Source of the DNA: Collybia mongolica
Taxonomy: Eukaryota > Basidiomycota > Agaricomycetes > Agaricales > Clitocybaceae
Assembly: GCA_013420905.1 (NCBI GenBank)
Contig: JAAXNY010000011.1
Span: forward strand, 1,860,001 to 1,924,000
DNA: 64,000 nt
Direction of reading: 5' to 3'
The translations under genes were made by a program, and so were the position numbers. Within the stretch, counting starts at the first letter, position 1, and each line of letters begins with the position of its first letter. The notes beneath the pieces are model-generated. The model did not search any database, was not told the DNA's origin, and worked only from the letters and a program-made list of their open reading frames with translations. Of the stretch, positions 23,372 to 36,160 are shown in pieces.

Positions 23372-26300
23372 TTACGAGTCCTTATGTTTACATAAGTAAC
23401 TCGTTCATCATCCTGGGTTTGCGGGGAAAATTCAGCATACCCAACAAGATCCAGTGTTGTTTTTCCCATGGTTAGTAAGTTTGAAGTGTTCCGAGATTTC
23501 ATTAGAACATGATCAGTAAACATTTTGAAGTACATCAGTAACACTTTGTAGTCGTGGAAATATTTTTCTAACGGTGGGAATCAAAATTAGCCAACACATG
23601 GATTTCGAGCAAAAAAGGCAGCTGCTAACATGGGCTGCATTTAATAATATAAATTCGAGTTAATTGGTCTTTTTCTTGGGATATCTCAAGAATTAATTAA
23701 TAACTGTCCACTGCATAATCATGCTTACATTTCAACTATGCTGTTAGTTCTAACAGCATAGTTGACAAACGTAAGCACGATTACAAGACACTTGTTCCAC
23801 TTTGGGTCAAACTTTTCCCATAATACAAAACATTGCATATCTCAACAATGACAAGACCTATGGATGCAATTTAAATTGCTACTACTAGATATGGTGAGGG
23901 GCTACCCAATGTAGATATTTACATGTATTTGTATTTGTTTGCACACCTTCAAACATCATGATCAAAAGCAGCTCTCTCACTACAAGCATGTTACAAATCA
24001 ATATCAAGTATATGACTTTGCCACACAGCTAGCCAAACAAACAATAACATCAAAGTTCCCACAATATAAATCATTGCATATCTCAACAACAACAAGGCCT
24101 ATGGATGTAATTTAAATTGCTAGTATCAGATATGGTGAAGTAGTACCTCATGTATACATTTGTAAGTGTTTGTATTTGTTTTTATTTTTCTAAACCTCAT
24201 CAACAACAAATTTCTTGCTACATATTGTAAATGAATACTGTCTGTATATCATTTCACCACACATCTGGCCAAACAAACAATAATACTAAAGAAATTTCCC
24301 ACAATATAGATGATACTTACCTCAGCAAATACAAGGCTGATGGACATGCTACTACTAGACATTGTAAAGGAATACATGATGTGTTTATTAATATGTGTTT
24401 GTAGTTGTTTGTACCCTTCCAAATCTCATTATCAACAACAACCTTTTACTACATATTACAAATGAATATGATCTGTATATTACTTTGCCAACATTTGGCC
24501 AAACAATCAATATTAATGAAATCCCCACAATATAGATGATGCATATCTCAGCAAATTCAAGCCTAACAGAGACAATTGAAATTCCTACTACTCCTAGACC
24601 TATGGAGGGGGTACCAGGAAATGTATATTTATATTTGTTTGTACCTTTCCATATTTGATTATAATTTCTTGTTATATCTATTTTAATATCACATTTATAC
24701 ATTACTTGGCCATAAGCATAGCTAAACAAGTCAATGTGGATGCTCCTGGAATCTATAATGCTCAATATCTTGACAATAGCTAGCTATATGAGTATGGTTA
24801 AATATAGTATGTGATAATACAACAAAAAACACTTAACAGGCATATGTACATTTGTTTGAACTTTGTCTTTGACAATGATGATATCTACTTTTAGCATATC
24901 TTATAAATTCTTGATTAACCCAGGATGCAAGGCTAGAAATAAATTGTTAAATGTTGAATGGTTGATATACATTTCAATACTGTGGGAACTTGTTTCTATT
25001 ATTACAAGTTCTTTATCAACCCAGGTTTCAGGCAAAAAATTGATTGATTATTTGATTCATGGATTCATATTTCAACACTGTGGGAAAATATTTCCATAAT
25101 GGGATTTTCTTCTCTTGTGGCTTTTTACAGCATTTCTCTACAAATACAAAGTATTGTGACATAATTTGCATGTATTTGCGATGCTTACATAATGCTTTTG
25201 ATGATGCCATCAAAATTATGCATATCTAATATTTCAAAGTGTCATGTTTCAAAATTTATTTTGTGATTTTCTCCATAACCAGTAAAGCTATTAACTTTGT
25301 TTTTATATATTTAGTATGTACAAACATGGCTCTACAATTTCCTTGTTGAGCATGTTTTTCCCACAGTCTATTTTGAGTGAAATATTAGAAATGTCCATAT
25401 TCAGCTAGTTTTGAAGGTCTGTGTGTTATGCCAGGGGTGAACAAACATCTTATAACAACAATGACCCTTACCAAACGTGACCCTTGTGGGAAATTACACT
25501 AAACATTGGAATAATCAACAACTACTACTATATTTACCTGAAATACACAGAGGATTGATTTCTCTATTTATTGACACATGTCACATGGTCTATTCCACCA
25601 CATAAGTATACCAAATACATGACAACAATCTGAATGCTTATTTAGTGTCCATGATCCTGGGAAAAGTTAGTTCTGATGGTTTTTGTGTTTTCTCCATAAC
25701 CAAGCAAGCTATGGCATTGGGTTTTGCACACAGGCATTGCTTGTTTACTTAGCACCTTGGACTGACGAGCTCATATTACCAAATGGTTAATCTGCATGCT
25801 TTATGCACATGACATGTAACCTCGAGGCCTTGTATTTGACTCTCCAAAATATTGCATTTTTGTGCATTAAATAAGAAATGGTAACTATGATTAAGTAAGC
25901 AATCTGGACAGTCTGCATGGACTTCATGAGGAGTTGTTCCCAGCTGGGTCTGAGCATCCAAGTAACAGTGTGGATTTATGGACTCAGCTTTGACTTGGTT
26001 CAGATGCAGACTGCCAAATGAGGTCTGAGCTTAGTCTGCAAACATCTGCATTTGTCTGTGGTCTGTGTGTCTCATGTTGCTCAGTGTAAAGTCCCCAGAG
26101 AAGCTACTGAGTTGGTTGTGTATTTGGAATATATACAAATATAGATCTACATTTTCAAGTTTGTTAATTTCTTTAACACAGTCCATCTCTGAGAGTCTGA
26201 GTCCCCACTTTACCAGCTGACTTATTTTTAAGGAAAATGCCTAGATACTGTATATATTGTTACCTTTTATTGGTGGATATTTGTATAGGATCTATAAACA

Positions 26301-27031
26301 CCAACTTCTATTGGCATACACCATGGATATGGCTGAAGTTGTAAGGGGATCACTTGTTTGTCCACATCTAGCCATCAGAATCACTATTGCACAGCTTGCA
26401 TATCCTCACTATTATATCTATTATTCTGACACACACTGCTTCGACCTCTTGACAGATAGTAGTTTACTCTGGACTGACATATCACAGATGGATTGTTGCA
26501 TCAGTAGAGTTACTGATATCAGATTCTGTTGTTATTTGAGACATAGGCACAATGTACTGTATATAAGGTGCCCCTTCCTCTCCATGGAAGGGCACCTTTG
26601 CAATTGACTTGGTTAGGGTTCTCTACTCATAGTCAAGCCTCTAGTGCTTTATGCTCATCCCTTCCCTGCATGGTTGTTTATACTGTGTATACTGCTCCCT
26701 GTCTGAGCCTCTTGGCAACATGACCCCTTATAGAAGTGCAACAAGTATTTGGCAAGCTCAAATGTGTGGTCATATTACACCTTCATGTTGTGTATCCATC
26801 AGGCCTTCCATGATGTCAAGCTACTCCCTGTAGCCTACAATCTAATTCTAGGACAATGCCTAACAAGTGTTCCAGAACCAAACTTATCAATGACAAAAAG
26901 TAATATAAAGTTGAATAAATTCTGGATAGCTAGTTCTATTGCAACAACCTGGTTCTAGAAATATAAAGAAAATTTAATCAAAAAAAAAACATAAGGACTC
27001 ATATCTGCCAGTAATGGCCCTCTACCTCAAG
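23372..27031 (+). mobile_element. Family A element copy 2
   Basis: It starts TTACGAGTCCTTATG and ends CCTCTACCTCAAG, same orientation as 54234-57940. It contains the palindrome (23716-23783, left arm shortened by 2 nt), the 240-bp array (about 23860-24720), a nested B fragment (25002-25750) and the 3' half. The left neighbour is LINE copy 2; the right neighbour is the 3' part of Plavaka 2. Confidence 0.8.
25002..25750 (+). mobile_element. Family B copy nested in A copy 2, 3' end lost
   Basis: It starts TTACAAGTTCTTTATC and follows B up to GGCATTGCTTGTTTACTT, then A sequence resumes (GCACCTTGGACTGAC). A segment of A is missing at the junction, so a deletion followed the insertion. Confidence 0.7.
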
Positions 27032-27229
27032 TTAATATGGCAGAGGAGGTCACCACAATAACATTCCATTGGAAATGCCCAATATGCCCAGACTGGCCCC
27101 ATAGCCCTAATAGTTGGTGCAATATGTAGAAGTGCATGGATGGTTAGAGGACATGTAGATACCCACATTGGATCATGGTTATAGTACAACCTGGAAAATC
27201 ATCAGATCATATTCAAAATTAAATATATA

Positions 27230-28768
27230 TCAAAATACTTGCTCTTCATATTTCTCAACCCAGCTATTAAAACCCCTTTTAAGTTCATCAACTTGATCCT
27301 GAGTAATCTCAAATTGAAGGCAAAGGTTTAATAACCTAACTAATTTAATACTGTGTGTATAATATTGTGGACTTGTAAATTGTCCTTTAAAGAGAGTTGG
27401 CGCAATATATAAAGTCCAGATTGAATAGGTTTCAGCAATCATCTGTGCCTTTTCTGATGCAATATTTGGGACCCTTGAATCAAATGCTGCAGGAATTGTA
27501 TCCCCAGCCTTTGCTGTGGCCTGACCAATAGCTTCCCATACAGTTGGTGCTAACACATAGCCTGCACCATTATGGGAAAGATCTTTGTAATTTCCAGTCC
27601 ACAGGGAAATCAGATTTGGAATGAGATTGGACCATATAAGGTGCATAAAGTCATAGGGAAATGAGACTGGAAAAGAGAGGGAACTCAAAGTACTGAGTAG
27701 TGGAATGCCTTTGACATCATATTTAGTAGCAAGGCATTCAGATTCTGCAGTGTTTGAGGCATATTGGACCTTCTTTGCTTGTCTTGAGAATGTTGCATGG
27801 TCTCGTAGTGGAAGTGTGGATGCATGATATTGTTGTTGAGGGTCTGGAAAGCCATTTTGTTGCACTGGAACATAGTATGTTGTTTTTTGTGAAAAAGGAA
27901 TGTGAACTCCCTGAATAGTACACATTTGGCATGGATATATTGCATTGTGGCCCTTCATGCACATGAGCATTGACATTGCAGGAATATTGCCAAAGACAAT
28001 GATGAGGTGAGCATGAAGTAGGAAGATCTCTTTGCTGATTCCATTGAAGGCTGAAACCCCAATCTTGAGCTGCAGAAGCTCCTGAACTACAGGCCAAAAA
28101 AATGAATCTGCATTGTCAGGCTTTTTGGGCCCTGGAATAGTCCCTAGATTAATTATGTTATCCTTGAGAAAGCATTCCTCAGGAGGGAGGTTATAATTAA
28201 ACATGATTATAGGCCATGCTGTCTTGGTACAGTGCTTGAAAGGACCAAAGCCATCTGTAGATAACCCAAGTGCAATATCACAAGGATCAGAAAAAAACCA
28301 CTCTGGAAGTTCTTTGTCACCAATTGTAATGAATGTCTTCTGTAGTTGTTGATAATGGGTGCCATCAAAGATTTTTGTTATTTTTCTTGGGTCATGTTTG
28401 TGATTGGATTGATACTGCATTTTTTGAGCATACAAGAAATTTCCAAGCATTGCATGGAGTTGGGGAATAATAGGGAGATACTCTAGATATGAATAGGGTG
28501 TTGTCCCATGAGATTTATAGTGGTCAGAATTACATTTAGGGCATTGTTTGAGGGCTTCGTATGGGCCAGTGTAGCAGACACAAGATGAACAACAGCAGTC
28601 ATAGCATACGGGCTGAAAACCAGAGAGAAACTGAATATGTTTCTGTGTATTCTTCAGTGATTCTGTTGAAGTTATATAGCGGATTTTCTGGAATGTTCTA
28701 TCTGTTAGGCCATCTTGAACTTTTAGGGCAAAGAACTGGATGAGCTTCATATCACTCATATCTAGCAT
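27230..28768 (-). CDS. Plavaka transposase, main exon (512 codons open)
   Basis: A long open exon encodes the catalytic core. CYDCCCSSCVCYTG and CPKC zinc-type cysteines come first (about residues 55-85), then FDGTHYQQLQ, SDPCDIALGLSTDGFGPFK with the first catalytic Asp, the IPGPKKPDNADSFFWP block, a cysteine pair (CQMC), and YDFMHLIWSNLIPNL with the second catalytic Asp. The frame ends ...WVEKYEEQVF at an intron-like boundary that corresponds to the spliced junction in Plavaka 1. Family members are about 1000 residues and cut and paste DNA with a DDE/D RNase H fold. The core is intact here, but the C-terminal exons are removed by element A, so the protein is probably inactive. Confidence 0.8.
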   Translation of the reverse strand: MLDMSDMKLIQFFALKVQDGLTDRTFQKIRYITSTESLKNTQKHIQFLSGFQPVCYDCCCSSCVCYTGPYEALKQCPKCNSDHYKSHGTTPYSYLEYLPIIPQLHAMLGNFLYAQKMQYQSNHKHDPRKITKIFDGTHYQQLQKTFITIGDKELPEWFFSDPCDIALGLSTDGFGPFKHCTKTAWPIIMFNYNLPPEECFLKDNIINLGTIPGPKKPDNADSFFWPVVQELLQLKIGVSAFNGISKEIFLLHAHLIIVFGNIPAMSMLMCMKGHNAIYPCQMCTIQGVHIPFSQKTTYYVPVQQNGFPDPQQQYHASTLPLRDHATFSRQAKKVQYASNTAESECLATKYDVKGIPLLSTLSSLSFPVSFPYDFMHLIWSNLIPNLISLWTGNYKDLSHNGAGYVLAPTVWEAIGQATAKAGDTIPAAFDSRVPNIASEKAQMIAETYSIWTLYIAPTLFKGQFTSPQYYTHSIKLVRLLNLCLQFEITQDQVDELKRGFNSWVEKYEEQVF

Positions 28769-29510
28769 TTGGTCTGTAAACTAGTTAATATGATGCACAT
28801 AATGATAACAATGTACATACCTAATTGTGAGACTTCCTTCATAAATCCCTCCCCAAGGAGATCCCATACTGAGATTCCTGCCTGGCTTGCCTCTGCGATT
28901 GGCATTTCAAATCCATCACTGTCTTCCCCAAAGTCTTTGTTGGAACCATCAAAGTCCCCCCCCATATTGTCATTGCCTTTGCCTTCTCCAGATCCAATCT
29001 CGTTGTCATTGCTATCCCCATCATCCTCATCAACAGTAAATCATTGTGTTGAATTAAGCCCCCACCATTGCTGGCTGAGCTGATTGATATATCCTGCAAT
29101 GCGAGAAGAGCAGCGTAAGTTGGACAAGTTGTATTTGTTTGAGCAATCCTCCAATGGAGGTAATGATGGTGCCAATGGTGGATCAGGAGAGCTGTCATGA
29201 AATCCAGATGGTCCTGCCTTGCCCATCAAATTATCAATAATTTCTTCTGCATTATTTTGAGAGCTGAAAGAGGCATTGCCCTTTGTAGAACTAGGGGCCG
29301 GTTTCTTTGCTAGTTGGGCTCATGGGTGGGGGTGGATCTAATAACTTTATGCTTGGGATGGGGACAGGATGACGTTTTCTGTTGGGGCTGATCTTCCTGG
29401 TTGAGGCTCTGGATAAGATTTGATGTGAGGTGAGAGTGCCCTTTCCCTTTTAAGTGCTGGCTCTCAGTCCTGGAGTTGACCCTTTTGGTGCAGCCACATG
29501 CACAAAGCAC
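28769..29510 (-). pseudogene. Plavaka transposase N-terminal exons
   Basis: CACGCTKRVNSRTESQHLKG (29510 inward) is the N-terminal zinc motif usual for this family. Then PPLEDCSNKYNLSNLRCSSR..INQLSQQWWGL (about 29200-29045), an acidic run EDDGDSNDNE, and SVWDLLGEGFMKE (about 28880-28830). The pieces are in different frames separated by intron-like gaps and at least one stop, so exon joins are uncertain. Confidence 0.6.
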
Positions 29511-29530
29511 TGTCTTACTGCCTATAATGC

Positions 29531-29884
29531 ACTTTCACCTGGAGAGTGAAAGATATAAGTTGATATGTAAAGGAGGCAAATGTGTATGCACCAGGTCTCA
29601 AGGCCCCTAGAAAGCCACAATGACCTCCTCAGTCTTATGAAACATGGGGTGTTGCACATGTTGTGCCTGTGGCAACAGTCCTAGCTCACCTATTTACAAT
29701 GGATCATTAGCTTCTTTATTTTTAGCTCAGGTTGTGAAATCTTATATTGTATTCAATATTGAGTACTTATAACATACTGACTACATTTGTATAGAACTAC
29801 TATATACTACATACTAAAAAATGTCTTTTACTTACTGAAATACTGAGGAGGGAGGCTAGGGAAGGGGCCAGGAGGCTAGGCAGA
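29531..29884. other. Non-coding flank of Plavaka 2
   Basis: AT-rich with no ORF. It contains a short palindrome, CTTTCACCTGGAGAGTGAAAG, at about 29531-29551 that could lie near the element's 5' terminus. Confidence 0.35.
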
Positions 29885-30150
29885 AGTTGCAGCAGGTGAT
29901 GGTTGTGGTACGGGAGCAAAGGGGAAAGTGTGCAAAAGCAGGCTGCCAGCACATGATATGGCTCAGAATGTTCAGCCGTTGGGCATCTTGGGGATTGGGC
30001 CTTTATGGCTAAATTGTTACCTGAGAAATCCAAGTCATGTTGTATAAGAGTGATATGACCAAGATGCCCAACAGCTGAACATTCCAAGCTGTATCATGTG
30101 TTGGCAGCCCACTTTCGCACACTTTCCCTCTTGCTCTTGTACCACAACCA
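29885..30150. repeat. Foldback: about 90-bp inverted repeat with a 70-bp loop
   Basis: The left arm (about 29903-29991) and right arm (about 30058-30145) are reverse complements at roughly 86% by eye, sharing GGGAAAGTGTGC, GAATGTTCAGC and TTGGGCATCTTGG. It may be a MITE or a structural foldback. No duplication was found at its edges. Confidence 0.75.
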
Positions 30151-30303
30151 TCGCCCATTGGCCCCCTCCCCCTCATTGTAAGTACTTTTTATTGATAGAT
30201 TACAATTAGTATAGTAGAATTTGTAGTAGTTAATTGAATTCCAATACAAAACTATAAGACTCCATTAAGAACATTAATAAAAGCTAATAATGATCCTACA
30301 GGA

Positions 30304-32963
30304 AACCTAAGGACATCACCAGTATGCAGGACAAGACCATACCCGATGATGTCCGCAACATGGTACACCACTTCATTGACCTTGAAGTGCAGGTGGACAA
30401 CGAGGGGGAGGATGATCTCTTTGGAGAGGAGCTGGGACTCAGTATGTCAATCTACCCATTCAGATTCAAAGCACGTAACACTAACCTGTTTTACAGATGA
30501 CTTTATTGACAATGAGGTCAACGAGGACAACGGACAGTTGGGCAGTGCACCAAGACTGTCAACTTCCACCAACAGCCCTCTCAACAACAATGACAAATTT
30601 GATAAATTTATTCATGGGATAATGAGATGATCATGGGCAAGTCATGAGGAGGAGTTGGACAAGGACAGCAATATGGAAGAGAACGGTGAAGATGACTACT
30701 ATTATTGCCTTGCAAATGGATACTTTTCTGATAAAGGCACGCCAAAACCCCGCAATCCAGACAAGGAACAACCCCCAGTCAATAGTCAATGAAGGCCTTT
30801 CAAGATACCCTGGCCTGGATGTGGAATGACTTCCAACAGGTGAAGACAGCCCATTAATGAGAGTCCATTGTGTGGTGAGCATCAGTACCTGCATCTTACT
30901 GATACTATGACTGAGACTTGATGCAATGTATTCTAGGAGGGGAGGGAAAGAGATGCCGTTTCCTTTCTCCTCAATAATACAGACTCTTGACATCAGCTCA
31001 GATCAGCATTTTGTTGAGATTCCATACATGGCTGGTTCTACATTGAGGGCACAATGAATGCTGACCTTTTAGCCCTTCTAAAATCATCACCCTCAATTTT
31101 TTGCCCTTGGGATGGTATTATGGGGGTGAAGCTGGGGGAATGGGTGTCTCTGTTGAATTTAAGGCAATCTGAAAAGACCCCTTCTGCTGGAGGTTGGGTC
31201 ACAATTTGTAGGGGGCTCTACAAAGGGGATGTAGGATATGTTTCCTCAGTAGAGAATTGGGGAAAACTGGAAGTCCTACTGTTACCTTGCCTCCCTCCCC
31301 TTCAAGATGGAGATTCCTCCAAGAAAAGGAAACAAGGTACCCTCTGCTCTGAGCCAGGTTTGTTTGACAATAAAAAATGGGACCAAATCATCAAAACTCA
31401 CCCCAGAGTCACTATTGTTGACAGCAAAACTATGGGCCATTTTGCTGCTTTCAGTCACAAATTTGAATTTTTCCTTGAATGCAGAACTTTTGGCTTTGGT
31501 TTGGTATCGTGTGCCCCCATTTCCTTACAAAGCAAGATGATGGACTTGTTTCTATGCTGTCCTCACCCTGAAATCAAAAGTGCACAATTCCCATGCCCTT
31601 CAGAATGGCAATTTTTTGAAGGCAAACAGGTGGTCATAAAGGAATCCTCTAAGAGGGGTATCATCCAGTCCATCAGTATTGATTTGGCAGAGGTGGAACT
31701 AGAAATGGGGGAGGGTTTGCACATGGTCCTGTGGTCCAACATGTGGAAGTACATTGCTCATAGCCATTTCACAGAAGTAATCAGTGGGGCTCTCCAAGGG
31801 GAAAAGGGATGGGTAGTTGAGGTGACAGAGGAATATGTCTACATTGTCAAACATCTTGAAACACAAGGACCACAGAGTTACATCAGTCCAAACTCCCTCA
31901 AGGTAAAAACTCAAGACATTATGCCAGTCGTATTGTAATTTACTTTTAAACAGCCACTTGAAGTCCATAGGAACTGGGTGAAAGTAGTTGACCCTCCAAT
32001 AATACTCCACAGTCAACCACCAACATTGAGTAACATACCAACCATCCCAATTAGACATAATCTCGTGCAGTAATCAAAGATGTTCAACTCTCGAAAACTA
32101 CACTCAGTGGACTCCAAGTAACTGTTCAATTTATTCACTTGAATCCTGCACATCCATTCAGTGGCAAAGTTCTGGACTGCAATGATGTTGTAGAATCTTC
32201 ATAAATATTATATTCTTCTTCATATTCATTATGAGCTAATTTCTCCCCCAAGGTCTCGCCTCAGATTAAATGAATTTGCCCCACCCAAGAACAAATTATT
32301 TGTCCCCCTCCCAGGCCATGTTGCCAAATTCCCCCCTCCCCAGGAACCTGCTGCGGCTGCCACTACTGCAGCAGTGGGGGGTAGCATGCCCATGCCTGAC
32401 TTTCACCACTTGATGCTGGCCTGGACCCCTCATCTCAAACACCTGATGTAGGATCCTCCTCTCAAGCCTCCCCTCCACCAGCTATATCACAACAGCAGGG
32501 ACCTGCTCACCCATTATTAGATCCACAGCTTATTGATATTAAATTAAAGGCGTTGGTTACAGGTGGGCAATATCAAGGTAAAGAAATGGTGGTCTCTGTA
32601 GTGCAGATAGAGGGAGCATTATCAGTCTGGTTCAACCACTACAAGACATCAGGATCCTTGCCTCCAGGAGACCTCACACCAAAATGTCCCAACCCTACAT
32701 GTGATAATGGATTGTTGGTCATAGTTGAAGGTGACCACCTGGGCCAATATGTCTGCCAAATTCACCATCATTATGAGAATGGCCAGCCAATTATGATATT
32801 GGCTGTCATCAACCGGACTGAGGGAGGCCATGAAATACTTTCGGGGGATCATTTGGAACTAAGCCCTGATGTACTCTGCATTGGCCATGAAACCAAAGAA
32901 GAAAAGGCACAAAATGAGGGATTAATGACTGCCTTTGAAAGGATGCTCATAAAACTTGCATGA
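30304..32963 (+). pseudogene. Spt5-like protein (NGN/KOW domains), broken multi-exon gene
   Basis: Exon pieces: an acidic N-terminus (PKDITSMQDKTIPDDVRN ... EDDLFGEELGL, 30304-30440), DDFIDNEVNEDN (about 30498), an NGN-like FYIEGTMNADLLALLK (31037-31085), then a 294-codon frame (31054-31938) with a clear KOW motif RGLYKGDVGYV (about 31210-31245) and a second KOW-like LQGEKGWVVEV (about 31795). An exon LEVHRNWVKVVDPP follows near 31955. The C-terminal part (32530-32963) holds a third KOW-like TGGQYQGKEMVV and KCPNPTCDNGLLVIV. Spt5 proteins contact RNA polymerase II during elongation; expanded Spt5-like families with this arrangement recur in agaricomycete repeat-rich DNA. Stops and unclear joins (30630, 30790, 32450-32520) suggest a pseudogene, though missed introns could explain some of them. 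Confidence 0.6.
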
Positions 32964-33360
32964 AATAAGTAACAGGCATTACTTTCAATTTTGCATATAT
33001 CTTTTGGGACTTTACTGTGTCACATGTATATACACATCATAATTTTTGCTGTTTTCCCTGCTCATCATCCCTTCTACTTAATTTACATCTCCATTTTTTG
33101 CTCTTTACTTTTTCCTGGAAGTTAAAATTGAATACTGGATTGATTAAGTTGCCACCTTTGACACAGATTTGAATAATAAACTTTGTTGTCAATTAATAAG
33201 ATACTGTCAGAGACTGGTTATGTGAGTTGATTCACATACCTTCCCCTCCAATGGGTTGATAGTGCTGATATTCACCTTACACTCTTTAGGGACTATGTCT
33301 GCCTCCATTTTAATATCACCTAGGTAAGAATTTTTCCTTCAGCATCATGTGGAGTTAGAT
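32964..33360. other. Intergenic stretch
   Basis: AT-rich, no credible ORF and no match to the other repeats in the window. It lies between the Spt5-like gene and the end of a minus-strand gene fragment. Confidence 0.35.
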
Positions 33361-33432
33361 TATTGCTTACTGTTATCCTTGGGTACACTGGATCCATGGC
33401 TTGAAGGTTTGGACTTGCAAAGGTCTGTAAAT

Positions 33433-36160
33433 GAGGTCTTTACACTCCCCCACATCTTCCAGCGGATTCCTGTCGGAATTTTGGCTGCAGAAGTAATAGA
33501 AAATGGCTGTAAAAATAGATAAAAATTCCGAACAGATTCCACAGGAATTCCGGCTTCAGAATACTGAAATTCTGACAGAGTCCACAGGAATTCTATCAGA
33601 ATTCCTGGATGGAATTCCGGAGCATTGTGACGATGTGTTGTGGTCACGTGTTTGATTACTAATCAGATTAGTAATATAAATTTTATTTACACAAATTATA
33701 TATACTATTTGTTATTAATAACATCACATAACGGCAGTGAAAAATTTGCATCCGACTAGGTTCGAACACGTACAGGCACGAAAATTACGTAATATGTTTG
33801 GTGTTCATAACCGTTGGGCAAGGCGGTGATAGGGCCCGAAATTGTTTGCACTTATAAAGTCGACAAGTAAGGCTATTAGTATCATTTCTAATAACCAAGT
33901 AAACGGTAATAAAGGATTAGAGTCGAGCTCCAAGACGGCTAATCAGAGTGAACTAGTCTAATGGATAATACACTATCAGTACAGAGGACTATGAGTACGG
34001 TCTATTATTAGTCCTATTCACCATGCCCGGTTACAACCTCGGTGTCTTAGTTCATAAGTAACCGTTGTAGTATGATATCATTAGTCCGGGGATCATCATT
34101 AATAGGAGAAGTAATTGTAAATTCGGGACTTGCACAACCCGATCCTAGTCAGGGGTACTTGGTGTTAACTACCGGAAGCGACGGGACCCCGTGAATAGTA
34201 ACTGGGACAATCAGGAGGAGTAAATGACAGTGCCGCGCTGTTTTAAATAACAAAGCGCGCGGTCGGGACTTGATAAGAGTTTAGCCAGCTCTTTCAATAT
34301 TTGATAAGTAACCAGTAAACGGCATAATTGGCACGCATGGCGCGCGCGCCAAGTTGTAGAGGATGCATCAGCATTGAATACAGATCCTTGGCGCGCGGGA
34401 GCGCGGTTCCGTGTAAAATTTACAATTCCGTATGATATTTAGTTTGTACACTATAAATAGACTGTAGATGAGTAGTGCTAAGGCAAGGAATCTTGCCCCC
34501 ACTTTGCGCTACTATAGAGTATACAATTCACATTTGTTAAAACACTATTGCGTGCCCGAATTAAGGATCAGATTGCTTCAACATGTCTTGATTGGAATTG
34601 ATTGAAGAACCACAGAATTAAAGAAACTTAGTTCACTTGGAACTTAGTACTGTATTGTCCGTTGGAATTACTAGGCACTTGGCCTTAGTGCACTTGGCAC
34701 TGTATTGTTTGATAAGTCGCTTGGACTTATAGATCCGCTTGGGATCATTAATAATTGAACGTACACTTGGTACTCAGTCTATTGGATCGATAGATATTAT
34801 AAATATACCTAGCAGGTTTTTAAACCTGTGTTGAAGCTTTTGTCTAAATCAAACCTGTCAAGAGATCATTGGAAAGGGCTTTGGCTAGTACTATTCAAAG
34901 CTTAGTGCTTCTAAGCACTTGAACCCGAACTCAAAACAGGCGATTCCTACTGTTCGTGTGTTGATTGTTAGGTTTGGTGTGTGTGTGTAAGGGATTACAT
35001 TTCATAGCATCAGCACACTTATAGCCCAGGAGCCCCCTTTCAGCGGGCATTTCTAGCTGCCGGCTCACTGGCCTCAAGTCAACGGACTTAGGTCACATGA
35101 TTACGAGGCACGTGCAACGGTCACATTACCATTGCCACGTCTTCGTTGGTTCTTTTCAACCACATCAACGATGTCCGCCAAACCACCAACGCCGACACCA
35201 ATGCCAACGCACCCACGCCACCAACGCCAATGCATTGAACACCAACCGACGTCAACATGACAACGCACAAGACGGTGTGGGGAGAAGGATAGAAACGGAC
35301 ATGGAATGAGGGGACGACGAGGAAAGGGTGCCCCGAGGGGCAGAACCAGGTGAGTCATACACCACCGCTCACCCACACGCTCACCATGCAGCGCGTCCCC
35401 CTCCCCCCCACTTCAGGAACTCAAGACAAACGATACGGCTGCCAACAGCAATAGTGAGGAAGGTGGCAACGACAATGACAATGACAATGACGAAGACAGC
35501 AACAGCAGCAGCACCGACAATGACGACAACTACAACAAAGACAACCACCACCACCACAAGGACGGCAGCGGCAGCAGCGGGGACTGGGACAGCGGCAAGT
35601 AGAGCGGCCAGTGCCGTCGCCGCTGACAATGTCGCGGGGGCCGACAAGGATGATGGGGGGGCAGGGGCGGGGGCCCCCACCTATATTAAATTTATCTTAT
35701 CATATATGTATTATATTTAGTAATAATACATGTTTTATCCTATTAATTATAGAGTGCTTTTTTATCATACTCAACAGATTTTAAAAAGACAGGCTGAAAG
35801 AGAGTAATTTAGTACTTCAAAATGTTAGATATACTGTTGACTTTATTGGCTGTTTTGACTTAAAACTTATGATTCTGATCAGAATCCGAGCAGAATGTTG
35901 TGGAATTCCTTTGAGAATTTTCTTCTTCCACACTTTGTAAGAAATTCCTCAAAATTCTGCGGAATTCTGATGATTTCAATCAGAATTCTGTGTTCTGAGT
36001 GGAATCCAAGTGGAATATTGCGGAATTCCTCAAAGGAATTTTCTGTTTTAAAACTTTTTCAAAATATTCCTGCATTCCTCTGGATTCTGATCAGATTCCT
36101 GTCAGAATTCCGGATTCCGATCGGAATCCTCTGCAGGATGTGGGGGAGTGTGAAGTACTG
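33433..36160 (-). mobile_element. Family C copy e, with solo LTR D2 nested inside
   Basis: Ends GAGGTCTTTACACTCCCCC (33433) and GGGGGAGTGTGAAGTACTG (36160). Flanks CTGTAAAT (33425-33432) and CCGTAAAC (36161-36168) are an 8-bp duplication differing by two C/T changes. Without the LTR it is about 1.5 kb. The core on the plus strand shows the intron-like unit CAG|GTGAGT...TTCAG (35350-35416) and the Asn/Asp-rich simple repeat after it. Confidence 0.85.
33827..35042 (+). mobile_element. Solo LTR, family D copy 2 (1216 bp)
   Basis: Same ends as D1 (TGATAGGG...CCCCTTTCA) with perfect 4-bp duplications GCGG (33823-33826 and 35043-35046). TATA box at 34452-34459. It keeps many CpGs (GCGCGCGC runs near 34340) that are TG/CA in D1, so D2 is younger or unmethylated. 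It is nested in family C copy e. Confidence 0.95.

Larger units (their letters stand above)
27032..29530 (-). mobile_element. Plavaka (CACTA superfamily) element copy 2, 3' cut by element A
   Basis: Transposase exons run from about 29510 down to 27032, where family A begins. The sequence right of the A junction (TAATATGGCAGAGGAGG) matches Plavaka 1 near 10583, so the last exons are lost. Terminal inverted repeats were not located. Confidence 0.7.
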
